In this document: piece after piece, positions 15,955 to 24,876 of the stretch
How the letters are laid out: each line of letters starts with the position of its first letter
Numbering within the stretch: position 1 is the stretch's first letter
From: Dryocola sp051297175
Lineage (GTDB): Bacteria; Pseudomonadota; Gammaproteobacteria; Enterobacterales; Enterobacteriaceae
Direction of reading: 5' to 3'
Assembly: GCF_051297175.1 (NCBI RefSeq)
Contig: NZ_JBINNY010000001.1
Span: 1,612,001 to 1,676,000 of the forward strand
Length of the DNA: 64,000 nt
The notes under the pieces: generated by a model
Told to the model about the DNA's origin: nothing
Databases searched by the model: none
The model's input: the letters and a program-made list of their open reading frames with translations, nothing else
Program-made: the position numbers and the translations under genes

Positions 15955-17112
15955 ATGGACAGAAACGTCACGCTGGATTTCGTCCGTGGTGTCGCCATTC
16001 TTGGCATCCTGCTGCTCAATATCGTGGCCTTCGGTTTGCCGAAGGCGGCGTATATCAACCCCGCCTGGTCGGGGTCGGTTTCCGTAAGCGATGCCTGGAC
16101 CTGGGCTACGCTCGACCTCTTCGCCCAGGTTAAATTCCTCACGCTTTTCGCTCTGCTGTTCGGCGCTGGCCTGCAAATGCTGTTACATCGCGGCAAACGC
16201 TGGATACAGTCGCGCCTCACGCTGCTGGTGCTCCTCGGGTTTATTCACGCTTTGCTGCTGTGGGACGGCGATATTCTGTTGGCCTATGGCCTCGTGGGGC
16301 TGGTCTGCTGGCGCATGATCCGCGATGCGCCGGGAACGCGGCAGCTCTTCAATACCGGCGCGCTGCTGTATCTCACCGGCGTGGGCGTGCTCGTACTGCT
16401 CGGGTTTATCTCCGGCGATACGCCGAATCGTTCCTGGGTGCCGGACGCCGCAAACCTGCAGTATGAACAGTGGTGGAAGGTGAACGGCGGCGCGGAAGCG
16501 ATCAGCAACCGCGTCGATCTGCTTTCTTCTAACCTGCTGGCCCTGGGGGCGCAGTACGGCTGGCAGCTGGCGGGCATGATGCTGCTCGGTGCCGCGCTGA
16601 TGCGCAGCGGCTGGCTGAAGGGCCAGTACAGCCTGCACAACTACCGCCGAACGGGCGCGTGGCTGGTGGCAATAGGCATGCTGATCAACCTGCCGGGCAT
16701 TTACGCCCAGTGGCGCGTGGGCTTTGACTACCGCTGGTGCGGCTTTCTGCTCCAGGCACCCCGCGAGCTGAGCGCGCCGTTCCAGGCCATCGGCTATGCC
16801 GCGCTGGCGTTCGGCTACTGGCCGCAGCTCTCGAAGCTGCGCTTGGTGGCGGCCGTCACCTTCGTGGGGCGCATGGCGCTGTCGAACTATATTCTGCAAA
16901 CGATTATCTGCACCACGCTATTCTTCCGCTTCAATTTATTCATGAAGTTTGACCGCTTAACGCTGCTGGCCTTTGTCCCAGCGGTGTGGGCGGTGAACAT
17001 CGTCTTCTCGGTCATCTGGCTGCGCTATTTCCGCCAGGGGCCGCTCGAGTGGCTGTGGCGTCAATTGACCGCACGCGCCGCAGGGGTATCCCTCAAGCAT
17101 TCAACAAGATAA
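15955..17112 (+). CDS. yeiB: DUF418 inner-membrane protein YeiB
   Basis: A 385-residue polytopic membrane protein of unknown function, equal in length to E. coli YeiB. The N-terminal DFVRGVAILGILLLNI segment is typical of acyltransferase-like membrane proteins, and the C-terminal half is the DUF418 domain. The start is the ATG at 15955 after GGCAGGAA. A much longer frame from 15811 overlaps folE and has no support. It is 20 bases from folE and is probably cotranscribed. Confidence 0.92.
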   Translation: MDRNVTLDFVRGVAILGILLLNIVAFGLPKAAYINPAWSGSVSVSDAWTWATLDLFAQVKFLTLFALLFGAGLQMLLHRGKRWIQSRLTLLVLLGFIHALLLWDGDILLAYGLVGLVCWRMIRDAPGTRQLFNTGALLYLTGVGVLVLLGFISGDTPNRSWVPDAANLQYEQWWKVNGGAEAISNRVDLLSSNLLALGAQYGWQLAGMMLLGAALMRSGWLKGQYSLHNYRRTGAWLVAIGMLINLPGIYAQWRVGFDYRWCGFLLQAPRELSAPFQAIGYAALAFGYWPQLSKLRLVAAVTFVGRMALSNYILQTIICTTLFFRFNLFMKFDRLTLLAFVPAVWAVNIVFSVIWLRYFRQGPLEWLWRQLTARAAGVSLKHSTR

Positions 17113-17142
17113 TGATATACATCACAAACGTTAACGAATTGT

Positions 17143-17158
17143 ATGTAACCGTTTTCAT
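17143..17158 (+). promoter_or_regulatory. GalR/GalS operator upstream of galS
   Basis: ATGTAACCGTTTTCAT fits the GalR/GalS pattern GTAAnCGnTTnCA. It implies autoregulation by GalS, as in E. coli. Confidence 0.75.
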
Positions 17159-17161
17159 GAC

Positions 17162-17177
17162 TGTGATCGTCTTCACG
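17162..17177 (+). promoter_or_regulatory. CRP site upstream of galS
   Basis: TGTGA-N6-TCACG matches the CRP consensus TGTGA-N6-TCACA at nine of ten positions. It abuts the GalS operator. Confidence 0.7.
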
Positions 17178-17269
17178 TAAGCCCGCCCCCGACTCACCGC
17201 AAAATAGCCTCCTTGCTAAAAACAGGGTGCAGCTATGAGACCTACTCTTACACCGGCCTGGTGTCTTCT

Positions 17270-18292
17270 ATGATCACCATCCGTGATGTTGCCCGTATCG
17301 CCGGCGTTTCCGTGGCGACGGTATCCCGCGTGCTCAACAACAGCGCGCTGGTCAGTGCTGAAACCCGTGAAAGCGTGATGCGCGCCGTCGCCGAGACAGG
17401 ATATCGCCCTAACGCAAACGCGCAGGCGCTGGCCACTCAGGTCAGCGACACCATCGGCGTGGTGGTGATGGACGTGTCCGATCCCTTCTTTGGCGCGCTG
17501 GTAAAAGCGGTGGACGTTGTTGCGCAGCAGCACAACAAATACGTGCTGATCGGCAACAGCTACCATCAGGAAGAAAAAGAGCGCCACGCCATCGAAGTGC
17601 TGATCCGCCAGCGCTGCAACGCGCTTATCGTTCACGCCAAAGCCCTGAGCGACGCCGAGCTTGGCGAATTTCTCGAACATATTCCCGGCATGGTGCTGAT
17701 CAACCGCATCGTGCCCGGCTACGCCCACCGCTGCGTCGGCCTTGATAACGTCAGCGGCGCGCTGATGGCGACGCGCATGCTGCTTAATCAGGGGCATCAG
17801 CGCATCGGCTATCTGGCCTCAAGCCACAGCATTGAAGATAACGACCAGCGCCGGGAAGGGTGGCTGCGCGCGCTGGGCGAGCAGGGGATTACGCCGCCGG
17901 AAAGCTGGATTGGCGTTGGGTCGCCGGACATGCAGGGCGGGGAAGCGGCGATGGTAGAGCTGCTGGGCCGCAATTTGCAGCTTAGCGCCGTGTTCTCCTA
18001 CAACGACAGCATGGCGGCAGGCGCGCTTACTGCGTTGAAAGATAACGGGATTGTCGTGCCGCATCACGTCTCGGTTATCGGCTTTGACGACATTCCCATC
18101 GCCCGTTACACCGACCCACAGCTCACCACCGTGCGCTATCCGATTGTTTCAATGGCCCGCCTGGCCACCGAGCTGGCGTTACAGGGCGCGGCAGGAACGC
18201 TGGACGCTGACGCAACGCACTGTTTTATGCCGACTTTAGTCCGCCGTCATTCGGTCGCGCCGAAGCAAATTGTGGGGCCGATCACTCTCTGA
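17270..18292 (+). CDS. galS: Galactose isorepressor GalS
   Basis: LacI-family repressor of the mgl galactose-uptake operon and of itself, released by galactose or fucose. The 340 residues open with the helix-turn-helix MITIRDVARIAGVSVATVSR, followed by the hinge helix region and a periplasmic-binding-like core. Sequence and position immediately before mglB match E. coli GalS (346 aa), and the C-terminus is slightly shorter. I chose the ATG at 17270 because the DNA-binding domain begins there. The frame is open upstream to 17213. A GalS operator and a CRP site precede the gene. Confidence 0.95.
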   Translation: MITIRDVARIAGVSVATVSRVLNNSALVSAETRESVMRAVAETGYRPNANAQALATQVSDTIGVVVMDVSDPFFGALVKAVDVVAQQHNKYVLIGNSYHQEEKERHAIEVLIRQRCNALIVHAKALSDAELGEFLEHIPGMVLINRIVPGYAHRCVGLDNVSGALMATRMLLNQGHQRIGYLASSHSIEDNDQRREGWLRALGEQGITPPESWIGVGSPDMQGGEAAMVELLGRNLQLSAVFSYNDSMAAGALTALKDNGIVVPHHVSVIGFDDIPIARYTDPQLTTVRYPIVSMARLATELALQGAAGTLDADATHCFMPTLVRRHSVAPKQIVGPITL

Positions 18293-18305
18293 TTAAAGAC
18301 TTAGA

Positions 18306-18319
18306 TGTAACCGGTTTCA
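18306..18319 (+). promoter_or_regulatory. GalS operator of mglBAC
   Basis: TGTAACCGGTTTCA fits the GalR/GalS consensus. It lies four bases upstream of a perfect CRP site, so repressor and activator act on the same promoter. Confidence 0.8.
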
Positions 18320-18322
18320 ATC

Positions 18323-18338
18323 TGTGAGTAAATTCACA
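18323..18338 (+). promoter_or_regulatory. CRP site of the mgl promoter
   Basis: TGTGAGTAAATTCACA is a perfect TGTGA-N6-TCACA palindrome. Its centre is about 41.5 bases before the start predicted from the -10 element TATGAT (18360-18365), the spacing of a class II CRP-dependent promoter. Confidence 0.85.
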
Positions 18339-18359
18339 GTTAATTAACATTACGCTGTC

Positions 18360-18365
18360 TATGAT
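18360..18365 (+). promoter_or_regulatory. -10 element of the mgl promoter
   Basis: TATGAT, with transcription expected to begin near 18372. No good -35 element is present, as expected for a CRP-dependent promoter. The leader before mglB is then about 210 bases, in which I see only AT-rich sequence. Confidence 0.6.
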
Positions 18366-18584
18366 GACAGCGTTTTATAGGCTGAAACTATATGTAACGG
18401 TGACTAATCAGTTTCACCACAGGTATCAGGCCAAAAACACCGCATAAAATGCAGTTCAGGATCGTTACAGAACACGGAAGAGTAATTATTTTAGGATAAT
18501 TTTCGGCATTCAGTAACGTTTTCATAACATTGCTGCCCTGCCTTAATCTCAATAAGAACTACCCTGCAAAAAACCGGAGATACC

Positions 18585-19583
18585 ATGAATAAGAAGGTTT
18601 TGACCCTGTCCGCTGTTATGTCTTGCATGTTGTTTGGCGCTGCTGCTCACGCCGCTGATACTCGTATCGGCGTGACGATCTACAAATACGACGACAACTT
18701 CATGTCCGTCGTGCGCAAGGCGATTGAAAAAGACGCTAAGGCGAGCCCGGACGTTGAGCTGTTGATGAACGACTCGCAGAACGACCAGTCCAAACAGAAC
18801 GACCAGATTGACGTACTGCTGGCGAAAGGCGTGAAGGCGCTGGCGATCAACCTGGTTGACCCGGCTGCAGCAGGCACGGTTATCGAAAAAGCCCGTGGTC
18901 AGAACATCCCAATCGTGTTTTATAACAAAGAACCTTCGCGCAAGGCGCTGGATAGCTACGACAAGGCTTACTACGTCGGCACCGACTCCAAAGAGTCCGG
19001 CATTATCCAGGGCGACCTGATTGCGAAACACTGGGCGGCAAACCCGGCCTGGGATCTGAACAAAGACGGTCAGGTGCAGTTCGTGCTGCTGAAAGGCGAG
19101 CCGGGCCACCCGGATGCTGAAGCGCGCACCACTTACGTCATCAAAGAGCTGAACACTAAGGGCCTGAAAACCCAGCGGCTGCAGTTAGATACCGCCATGT
19201 GGGACACCGCTCAGGCGAAAGATAAGATGGACGCGTGGCTGTCCGGCCCGAACGCTAACAAAATCGAAGTGGTTATCGCCAACAACGATGCGATGGCAAT
19301 GGGCGCGGTAGAAGCGCTGAAGGCGCACAACAAATCTTCTATTCCAGTCTTCGGCGTGGATGCCCTGCCGGAAGCGCTGGCGCTGGTGAAATCTGGCGCA
19401 ATGGCCGGTACCGTGCTGAACGATGCTAACAACCAGGCAAAAGCCACCTTCGATCTGGCGAAAAACCTGGCCGCTGGCAAACCGGCGGCTGAAGGCACCA
19501 ACTGGAAGATTGAGAACAAAATCGTTCGCGTTCCATACGTCGGCGTTGATAAAGACAACCTGGCGCAGTTCGAAGGCAAATAA
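18585..19583 (+). CDS. mglB: D-galactose/D-glucose-binding periplasmic protein
   Basis: Periplasmic receptor of the galactose/methyl-galactoside ABC importer, and in E. coli also the ligand-binding partner of the Trg chemoreceptor. The 332 residues equal E. coli MglB. The signal peptide ends AAHA at about residue 23. The EF-hand-like calcium loop DLNKDGQVQF is present, as are sugar-site residues in FNDNMDAM-like form (ANNDAMAMG). CCGGAG precedes the ATG. It is the first gene of mglBAC, under CRP and GalS. Confidence 0.97.
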   Translation: MNKKVLTLSAVMSCMLFGAAAHAADTRIGVTIYKYDDNFMSVVRKAIEKDAKASPDVELLMNDSQNDQSKQNDQIDVLLAKGVKALAINLVDPAAAGTVIEKARGQNIPIVFYNKEPSRKALDSYDKAYYVGTDSKESGIIQGDLIAKHWAANPAWDLNKDGQVQFVLLKGEPGHPDAEARTTYVIKELNTKGLKTQRLQLDTAMWDTAQAKDKMDAWLSGPNANKIEVVIANNDAMAMGAVEALKAHNKSSIPVFGVDALPEALALVKSGAMAGTVLNDANNQAKATFDLAKNLAAGKPAAEGTNWKIENKIVRVPYVGVDKDNLAQFEGK

Positions 19584-19597
19584 GACAGACCGTTCTT

Positions 19598-19620
19598 GCC
19601 GGGCGCGCGGTGCGCCCGGC
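19598..19620 (+). other. Stable hairpin in the mglB-mglA gap
   Basis: Nine-base arms GCCGGGCGC and GCGCCCGGC with a five-base loop. It has no T-tract, so it probably protects the mglB 3' end and lowers mglA expression, as intercistronic hairpins do in binding-protein operons. Confidence 0.65.
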
Positions 19621-19663
19621 AGGCACCTTACGCTCAGTGACACTCTCGCAGCCAGGTATAACT

Positions 19664-21181
19664 ATGGTCAGCAATCAGACATCTTCGCCTGAATACTTGT
19701 TGGAAATGACCAACATCAACAAGTCATTCCCCGGCGTTAAGGCACTGGATAACGTCAATTTAAAAGTACGTCCTCATTCCATTCACGCATTAATGGGGGA
19801 GAACGGCGCGGGTAAATCGACGTTATTAAAATGCCTTTTTGGGATCTACAGTAAAGATTCCGGCAGCATCCTTTTCCAGGGGCAGGAAGTAAACTTCACC
19901 AGCACTAAAGAGGCGCTGGAAAACGGTATTTCCATGGTGCACCAGGAATTAAACCTGGTATTACAGCGTACCGTGATGGACAACATGTGGCTGGGGCGTT
20001 ATCCAACCAAAGGCGTGTTTGTCGATCAGGATAAAATGTATCGTGACACCAAAGAAATATTCGACGAGCTTGATATTAATATCGACCCACGCGCGCGTGT
20101 CGGTACGCTTTCCGTTTCGCAGATGCAGATGATTGAAATTGCCAAGGCTTTCTCCTATAACGCCAAAATCGTTATTATGGACGAGCCAACGTCATCGCTT
20201 ACGGAAAAAGAAGTTTTCCACCTGTTTAGCATTATCCGCAAGCTAAAAGATCGCGGCTGCGGCATTGTTTATATCTCGCATAAAATGGAAGAAATCTTCC
20301 AGCTGTGCGATGAGATCACCATTTTGCGCGACGGGCAGTGGATTACCACCCAGCCGCTCGAAGGGCTGGACATGGATAAAATCATCTCCATGATGGTGGG
20401 CCGCTCGCTGAACCAGCGCTTCCCGGATAAATCCAACGTGCCGGGCGAAGTGATTCTGGAAGTGCGCAACCTTACCTCGCTGCGCCAGCCGTCGATTCGC
20501 GACGTTTCCTTTGATTTGCACAAAGGCGAGATCCTCGGTATTGCCGGTCTTGTCGGGGCAAAACGTACCGATATCGTGGAAACGCTGTTTGGCATTCGCG
20601 AAAAATCCGCCGGCACCATTATGCTGCACGGCAAAAAGATCAATAACCATTCGGCGAACGAGGCGATCAACCACGGCTTCGCACTGGTGACCGAAGAGCG
20701 CCGCTCGACAGGGATTTACGCCTATCTGGATATCGGCTTTAACTCCCTTATCTCGAATATTCGTAACTACAAAAATAAAATCGGCCTGCTCGACAACACG
20801 CGGATGAAAAGCGATACCCAGTGGGTTATCGACTCGATGCGCGTTAAAACTCCGGGGCACCGTACCTCTATTGGTTCGCTTTCCGGTGGGAACCAGCAGA
20901 AAGTGATTATTGGCCGCTGGCTGTTAACCCAGCCGGAAATATTAATGCTTGACGAACCTACTCGCGGTATCGACGTAGGCGCGAAATTTGAAATTTATCA
21001 GCTGATTGCTGAGCTTGCCAAAAAAGGGAAAGGGATCATCATTATTTCGTCCGAAATGCCGGAGTTGTTAGGGATTACAGACCGTATTCTGGTAATGAGC
21101 AATGGCCTCGTTGCGGGAATTGTAGATACTAAAACAACCACGCAGAACGAAATATTACGTCTTGCGTCTGTGCACCTTTGA
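19664..21181 (+). CDS. mglA: Galactose/methyl-galactoside ABC importer, ATP-binding protein
   Basis: Cytoplasmic double ATPase that drives MglC. The 505 residues contain two fused ABC domains. The first has Walker A GENGAGKST, signature LSVSQMQ and Walker B IVIMDEPTSSL. The second has a degenerate Walker A (GLVGAKRTD), typical of the sugar CUT2 family, with signature LSGGNQQ and LMLDEPTRGID. The start is the ATG at 19664 (MVSNQT), matching E. coli MglA. The frame is open upstream to 19610 without a ribosome site. It sits 80 bases after mglB and 19 before mglC. Confidence 0.97.
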   Translation: MVSNQTSSPEYLLEMTNINKSFPGVKALDNVNLKVRPHSIHALMGENGAGKSTLLKCLFGIYSKDSGSILFQGQEVNFTSTKEALENGISMVHQELNLVLQRTVMDNMWLGRYPTKGVFVDQDKMYRDTKEIFDELDINIDPRARVGTLSVSQMQMIEIAKAFSYNAKIVIMDEPTSSLTEKEVFHLFSIIRKLKDRGCGIVYISHKMEEIFQLCDEITILRDGQWITTQPLEGLDMDKIISMMVGRSLNQRFPDKSNVPGEVILEVRNLTSLRQPSIRDVSFDLHKGEILGIAGLVGAKRTDIVETLFGIREKSAGTIMLHGKKINNHSANEAINHGFALVTEERRSTGIYAYLDIGFNSLISNIRNYKNKIGLLDNTRMKSDTQWVIDSMRVKTPGHRTSIGSLSGGNQQKVIIGRWLLTQPEILMLDEPTRGIDVGAKFEIYQLIAELAKKGKGIIIISSEMPELLGITDRILVMSNGLVAGIVDTKTTTQNEILRLASVHL

Positions 21182-21200
21182 TAATTTAGGGGCTATTAAA

Positions 21201-22211
21201 ATGAGTGCGTTAAATAAGAAAAGTTTGCTAACTTATCTGAAAGAAGGCGGCATTTATGTCGTTTTGCTGGTGCTGCTGGCGATTATTATTTTCCAGGATC
21301 CAACGTTTTTAAGCTTGTTGAACTTAAGTAACATCCTTACCCAGTCTTCGGTGCGTATTATTATCGCCCTCGGCGTCGCGGGGCTGATTGTTACCCAAGG
21401 TACCGACCTTTCCGCCGGTCGCCAGGTGGGCCTTGCGGCGGTGGTTGCAGCGACGTTGCTGCAGGCCATGGATAACGTCAATAAAGTATTCCCCGACATG
21501 CACAGCCTGCCGATTCCGGTCGTGCTGCTGATCGTCTGCGCGATTGGCGCGGTTATTGGCCTGGTTAACGGCATTATTATCGCCTACCTGAACGTGACGC
21601 CGTTTATTACCACGCTCGGCACCATGATCATCGTTTACGGCATCAACTCCCTGTACTACGACTTCGTGGGCGCGTCGCCGATTTCCGGTTTTGAATCGCA
21701 CTTCTCGACGTTTACCCAGGGCTTTATTGCGCTCGGCAGCTTCCGCCTTTCTTACATCACCTTCTATGCGCTGTTCGCCGTGCTGTTCGTTTGGGTGCTG
21801 TGGAACAAAACCCGCTTCGGTAAAAACATTTTCGCCATCGGCGGCAACCCGGAAGCGGCAAAAGTTTCCGGCGTAAACGTTGGCCTGAACCTGATCATGA
21901 TTTATGCGCTGTCCGGCGTGTTCTATGCCTTTGGCGGTATGCTGGAAGCGGGGCGTATCGGCTCGGCGACCAACAACCTCGGCTTTATGTATGAACTCGA
22001 CGCGATTGCGGCGTGCGTGGTCGGCGGCGTGTCGTTCAGCGGCGGCGTGGGTACGGTCATCGGCGTGGTAACCGGTGTCATCATCTTCACCGTTATCAAC
22101 TACGGACTGACCTACATCGGCGTGAACCCGTACTGGCAGTACATCATCAAGGGCGCGATCATTATCTTCGCGGTTGCCCTGGATTCATTGAAGTACGCTC
22201 GTAAGAAGTAA
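21201..22211 (+). CDS. mglC: Galactose/methyl-galactoside ABC importer, permease
   Basis: Inner-membrane permease of the CUT2 family that forms the channel of the MglBAC importer. The 336 residues equal E. coli MglC and have about ten hydrophobic segments. The family loop AIGGNPEAAKVSGVNV, which contacts the ATPase, is present. The ATG at 21201 follows TTAGGGG. An in-frame upstream start at 21162 lies inside mglA and is rejected. It is the last gene of the operon, with REP-like palindromes following. Confidence 0.97.
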   Translation: MSALNKKSLLTYLKEGGIYVVLLVLLAIIIFQDPTFLSLLNLSNILTQSSVRIIIALGVAGLIVTQGTDLSAGRQVGLAAVVAATLLQAMDNVNKVFPDMHSLPIPVVLLIVCAIGAVIGLVNGIIIAYLNVTPFITTLGTMIIVYGINSLYYDFVGASPISGFESHFSTFTQGFIALGSFRLSYITFYALFAVLFVWVLWNKTRFGKNIFAIGGNPEAAKVSGVNVGLNLIMIYALSGVFYAFGGMLEAGRIGSATNNLGFMYELDAIAACVVGGVSFSGGVGTVIGVVTGVIIFTVINYGLTYIGVNPYWQYIIKGAIIIFAVALDSLKYARKK

Positions 22212-22221
22212 TTTTGTAGAT

Positions 22222-22247
22222 GTCGGGTGGCGCGATGCTCACCCGAC
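22222..22247. repeat. REP-like palindrome
   Basis: GTCGGGTG and CACCCGAC arms, 10 bases after the mglC stop. Confidence 0.7.
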
Positions 22248-22263
22248 CTACCAAAATTTGTAG

Positions 22264-22290
22264 GGTGGATAAGCGTATGCGCCATCCACC
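22264..22290. repeat. REP-like palindrome
   Basis: GGTGGAT and ATCCACC arms around AAGCGTATGCGCC, between the convergent mglC and sanA genes. Confidence 0.7.
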
Positions 22291-22300
22291 AAAAACCCCG

Positions 22301-23020
22301 CTATTTCTTCTCTTTCTTCTGCATTTCCAAAAGCTGCTCTGGCGTCACCGCGGGATAGGCCTGCGCGTTTTCAGGGACTTCGTGCTGGGCTGGAATCGGC
22401 ACGAGCGGGCCGAGGAAGCGGGGTTCGCGTTTGAAGATATACACATCCGCCAGCGCGCCCAGCCGTGCGCCAAATTCCCGCGTGCGGACGGTGAGCATAT
22501 TCTTCGGCGACGGCACCGCGTAGCACTGCGCCTGAATCCCCATATGCAGGGCGATAAACAGCGCGCGTTCGCAGTGGAAGCGCTGGGTGATAATGATGAA
22601 ATCGTTGGTATCGAAAACCTTGCGGGTGCGCACGATGGAATCAAGCGTTCGGAAACCGGCGTAATCCAGCACGATGTCGGCAGGATCGACGCCGCCCGCG
22701 ATGAGGTCTTTGCGCATGGTCATCGGTTCGTTATAGCTGCTCTGCGCGTTGTCGCCGCTTAAAAGCAGGTAGTTGACCTTGCCGCTGTTGTAGGCGTTGA
22801 GCGCGCCCTGAATGCGGTACTTGTAATACTGATTGATGACGCCGGTGCGGTAATACTTGGCGGTACCGAGCACGACGCCGACCTGGCGATAGGGCAGGTC
22901 CTGTAGCTCGTCGTAAACGTAGGGGGCGGTTTTCCAGCTCATCCACCGATCGAGGCCAAGCGCGGTCAAAGCAATCAGGCCGATAAGGACTAACAGGCTA
23001 TAAAACAAGCGCTTCAACAT
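22301..23020 (-). CDS. sanA: SanA, DUF218 envelope protein
   Basis: A 239-residue inner-membrane-anchored protein with a single N-terminal transmembrane segment (about residues 5-23) and a DUF218 domain facing the periplasm. E. coli SanA is the same length and affects envelope barrier function, including vancomycin tolerance at high temperature. Conserved family segments include GVVLGTAKYY, LLLSGDN, MRKDLIAGGVDP and IITQRFHCERAL. It is convergent with mglC. Enzymatic activity is unknown. Confidence 0.95.
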   Translation of the reverse strand: MLKRLFYSLLVLIGLIALTALGLDRWMSWKTAPYVYDELQDLPYRQVGVVLGTAKYYRTGVINQYYKYRIQGALNAYNSGKVNYLLLSGDNAQSSYNEPMTMRKDLIAGGVDPADIVLDYAGFRTLDSIVRTRKVFDTNDFIIITQRFHCERALFIALHMGIQAQCYAVPSPKNMLTVRTREFGARLGALADVYIFKREPRFLGPLVPIPAQHEVPENAQAYPAVTPEQLLEMQKKEKK

Positions 23021-23135
23021 GGACTTACGGGCTCAACGGTGGGAGGAAATTTTACTCAAGGCTACTTTACCCTGGGGTTAAGAGCAAGAATCGGCGGACT
23101 GGTTGAAGTAAATTTCAACAATAGCCGTGTGGAAA

Positions 23136-23161
23136 TCAGGCGGATGCGGGCACCCGCCTGA
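23136..23161 (-). terminator. Hairpin downstream of cdd
   Basis: TCAGGCGG and CCGCCTGA arms, just past the cdd stop and followed by TTTCC on the minus strand. Weak T-tract. Confidence 0.5.
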
Positions 23162-23166
23162 ATAAG

Positions 23167-24051
23167 TTAACCCAGCAGGGTGCGATCGATATTCTGGCAG
23201 CCCAGCGCCTTGAGCGTCGCGGCCGTTGCGTCCCACTGGGTCAGCGGGGCATCGGCGCGCTCTGCCAGCACCGCGCGCTGGATGTCGCTGTAGTCGTAGC
23301 CGGAAAGGCTCAGCAGGTTCAGCGCGGCCTGCAGCGGAGGCAGCGACGGGTTGAACGCGGCGTTTTCAGCGTAGCTCCCGGAGATGATTTTGCCGTCGCG
23401 TAGCTCAAGCGCCACGCCCGCTGGCGCTTTGCTGTAAGGCGCGTGGCTGCGGTTCGCGGCAACAATTGCGGCCTGGTTTAGCTCATCGCCCTGGAGGGCA
23501 AAACCGTGGTCAACGTCGTCCAGCAGCAGCGTGCTTATCTCAAGATCGCGCGGACCGAAAGAATCGGGCAGGTAGTCGCCGAGCGTTGCCGGCCTGCGGC
23601 CAGGAAGGTTGATTTGCAGCTTCACGCCGCTGTTTAGCTCGTTCATAAACTGGCGGCAGTGGCCGCACGGCGTGTAGTTAACGGTCACGGAAGCGAGGCC
23701 TTTTTCACCGCGCATCCAGGCGTGGGTGATGGAGCTTTGCTCGGCGTGAACCGTTTGCTGCATGGTGGTGCCAGCAAATTCCATATTCGCGCCGAAATAG
23801 AGATTACCGCTGACGCCTCGTGCAACGGCACCGACGTTGAAATTAGAGAGTTCCGCACGGGCACATGAGGCAGCAAGCGGGAGCAGCGCGAAAGCCAGCG
23901 CATCATCATCCAGGCCCGTCTGCTTTTTCAGCGCCTCTACTTCCTGCGCGCCGAACATGGCCGGGAAATGGTCATCGGCGAGCAGGGATTGCAGGGCCGC
24001 CTGCAGCGAAGCCGGGAGCTGAGTGAAAGCAGCATGAAAACGAGAACGCAT
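23167..24051 (-). CDS. cdd: Cytidine deaminase
   Basis: Cytosolic zinc enzyme that deaminates cytidine and deoxycytidine to the uridines for pyrimidine salvage. The 294 residues equal the dimeric E. coli type, with a catalytic N-terminal domain and a degenerate C-terminal copy. Zinc ligands are H102, C129 and C132 and the proton shuttle is E104 (HAEQ and PCGHC). It is downstream of yohK on the same strand but has its own promoter region with CRP and CytR motifs. Confidence 0.96.
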   Translation of the reverse strand: MRSRFHAAFTQLPASLQAALQSLLADDHFPAMFGAQEVEALKKQTGLDDDALAFALLPLAASCARAELSNFNVGAVARGVSGNLYFGANMEFAGTTMQQTVHAEQSSITHAWMRGEKGLASVTVNYTPCGHCRQFMNELNSGVKLQINLPGRRPATLGDYLPDSFGPRDLEISTLLLDDVDHGFALQGDELNQAAIVAANRSHAPYSKAPAGVALELRDGKIISGSYAENAAFNPSLPPLQAALNLLSLSGYDYSDIQRAVLAERADAPLTQWDATAATLKALGCQNIDRTLLG

Positions 24052-24110
24052 GTTTCTTAGCCTCTAATAGGTATTGGAGCCGTAGTGTACGGCGCTATAG
24101 AGGCTTTATA

Positions 24111-24139
24111 TGTGATCCGTATCTAATTGCAAATGCAAC
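24111..24139 (-). promoter_or_regulatory. CRP/CytR control region of cdd
   Basis: TGTGATCCGTATCTAA (24111-24126) is a CRP-like site with one good half. AATGCAAC (24132-24139) read on the minus strand is GTTGCATT, the CytR octamer. E. coli cdd is activated by CRP and repressed by CytR. Assignment here rests on motif match and position. Confidence 0.55.
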
Positions 24140-24180
24140 GAATGAAATAAAAAATGAAAATGCGCGATCTCTCGCAAGTT

Positions 24181-24876
24181 TTAACGAAACAGCGCCAGAA
24201 TCACCGGGAAAAGGAACGGGGCGATAAGCGACGTCATGATCCCGCAAATCACCAGCGCCAACGAGCTAAACGCGCCTTCCTGAAAATCAAGCTCGGCGCA
24301 GCGGGCGGTGCCCAAAGCGTGAGAGGCCGTGCCCATCGCCAGGCCGCGTGAAGCCTTGGTGGAAATACGCATTAGGTTCAGCAGGCTGTGGCCGAACACC
24401 GCGCCCAAAATCCCAACGAAGATCACGCAAACCGCGCTGATGGCCGGGATGCCGCCGATGCTGCCGCCTACGGCCATCGCAATCGGCGTCGTCACGGATT
24501 TTGGCAGGACGGAGGCCGCAATCTCAGGCGTTGCCCCCATGTACAGCGCAATGGCGGTACCGCTTATCATCGCCACCATGCTGCCGATAAAGCAGATTGT
24601 GATGATGGATTTCCAGCGCGCCCGGATCTGGTGCAGCTGCTCATAGAGCGGAAAGGCGAGTGCCACGACGGCGGGTTGCAGCAGGTCATTCAGCACCTCG
24701 CTGCCCTTAAAGTAGCTCGTGTAAGACACGCCGGTGAAGATCAGAATAGGGATGATCACCACCATCGAAACCAGCAGCGGATTGAGCAGCGGCGATTTAA
24801 AACGCGCGCCAAGCCTGCGTGCGCCAAAAAACACCAGCAGCGTTAACGGCAGGGACCACCAGATAGATTGCATCAT
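24181..24876 (-). CDS. yohK: LrgB/CidB-family membrane protein YohK
   Basis: A 231-residue inner-membrane protein of the LrgB/CidB family, equal in length to E. coli YohK. It has several hydrophobic segments, including the conserved stretch KSVTTPIAMAVGGSIGGIPA. It pairs with YohJ (LrgA type). The two genes overlap by four bases, so translational coupling is likely. Family members are described as holin-like or as small-acid exporters. In E. coli, YohJK has been linked to 3-hydroxypropionate tolerance. The physiological substrate is uncertain. Confidence 0.93.
   Translation of the reverse strand: MMQSIWWSLPLTLLVFFGARRLGARFKSPLLNPLLVSMVVIIPILIFTGVSYTSYFKGSEVLNDLLQPAVVALAFPLYEQLHQIRARWKSIITICFIGSMVAMISGTAIALYMGATPEIAASVLPKSVTTPIAMAVGGSIGGIPAISAVCVIFVGILGAVFGHSLLNLMRISTKASRGLAMGTASHALGTARCAELDFQEGAFSSLALVICGIMTSLIAPFLFPVILALFR

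Noticed and set aside
18512..18524. Third GalS operator (GTAACGTTTTCA) near mglB
   Set aside because: One base is missing from the spacing of the GalR/GalS consensus, which should break the dimer site.
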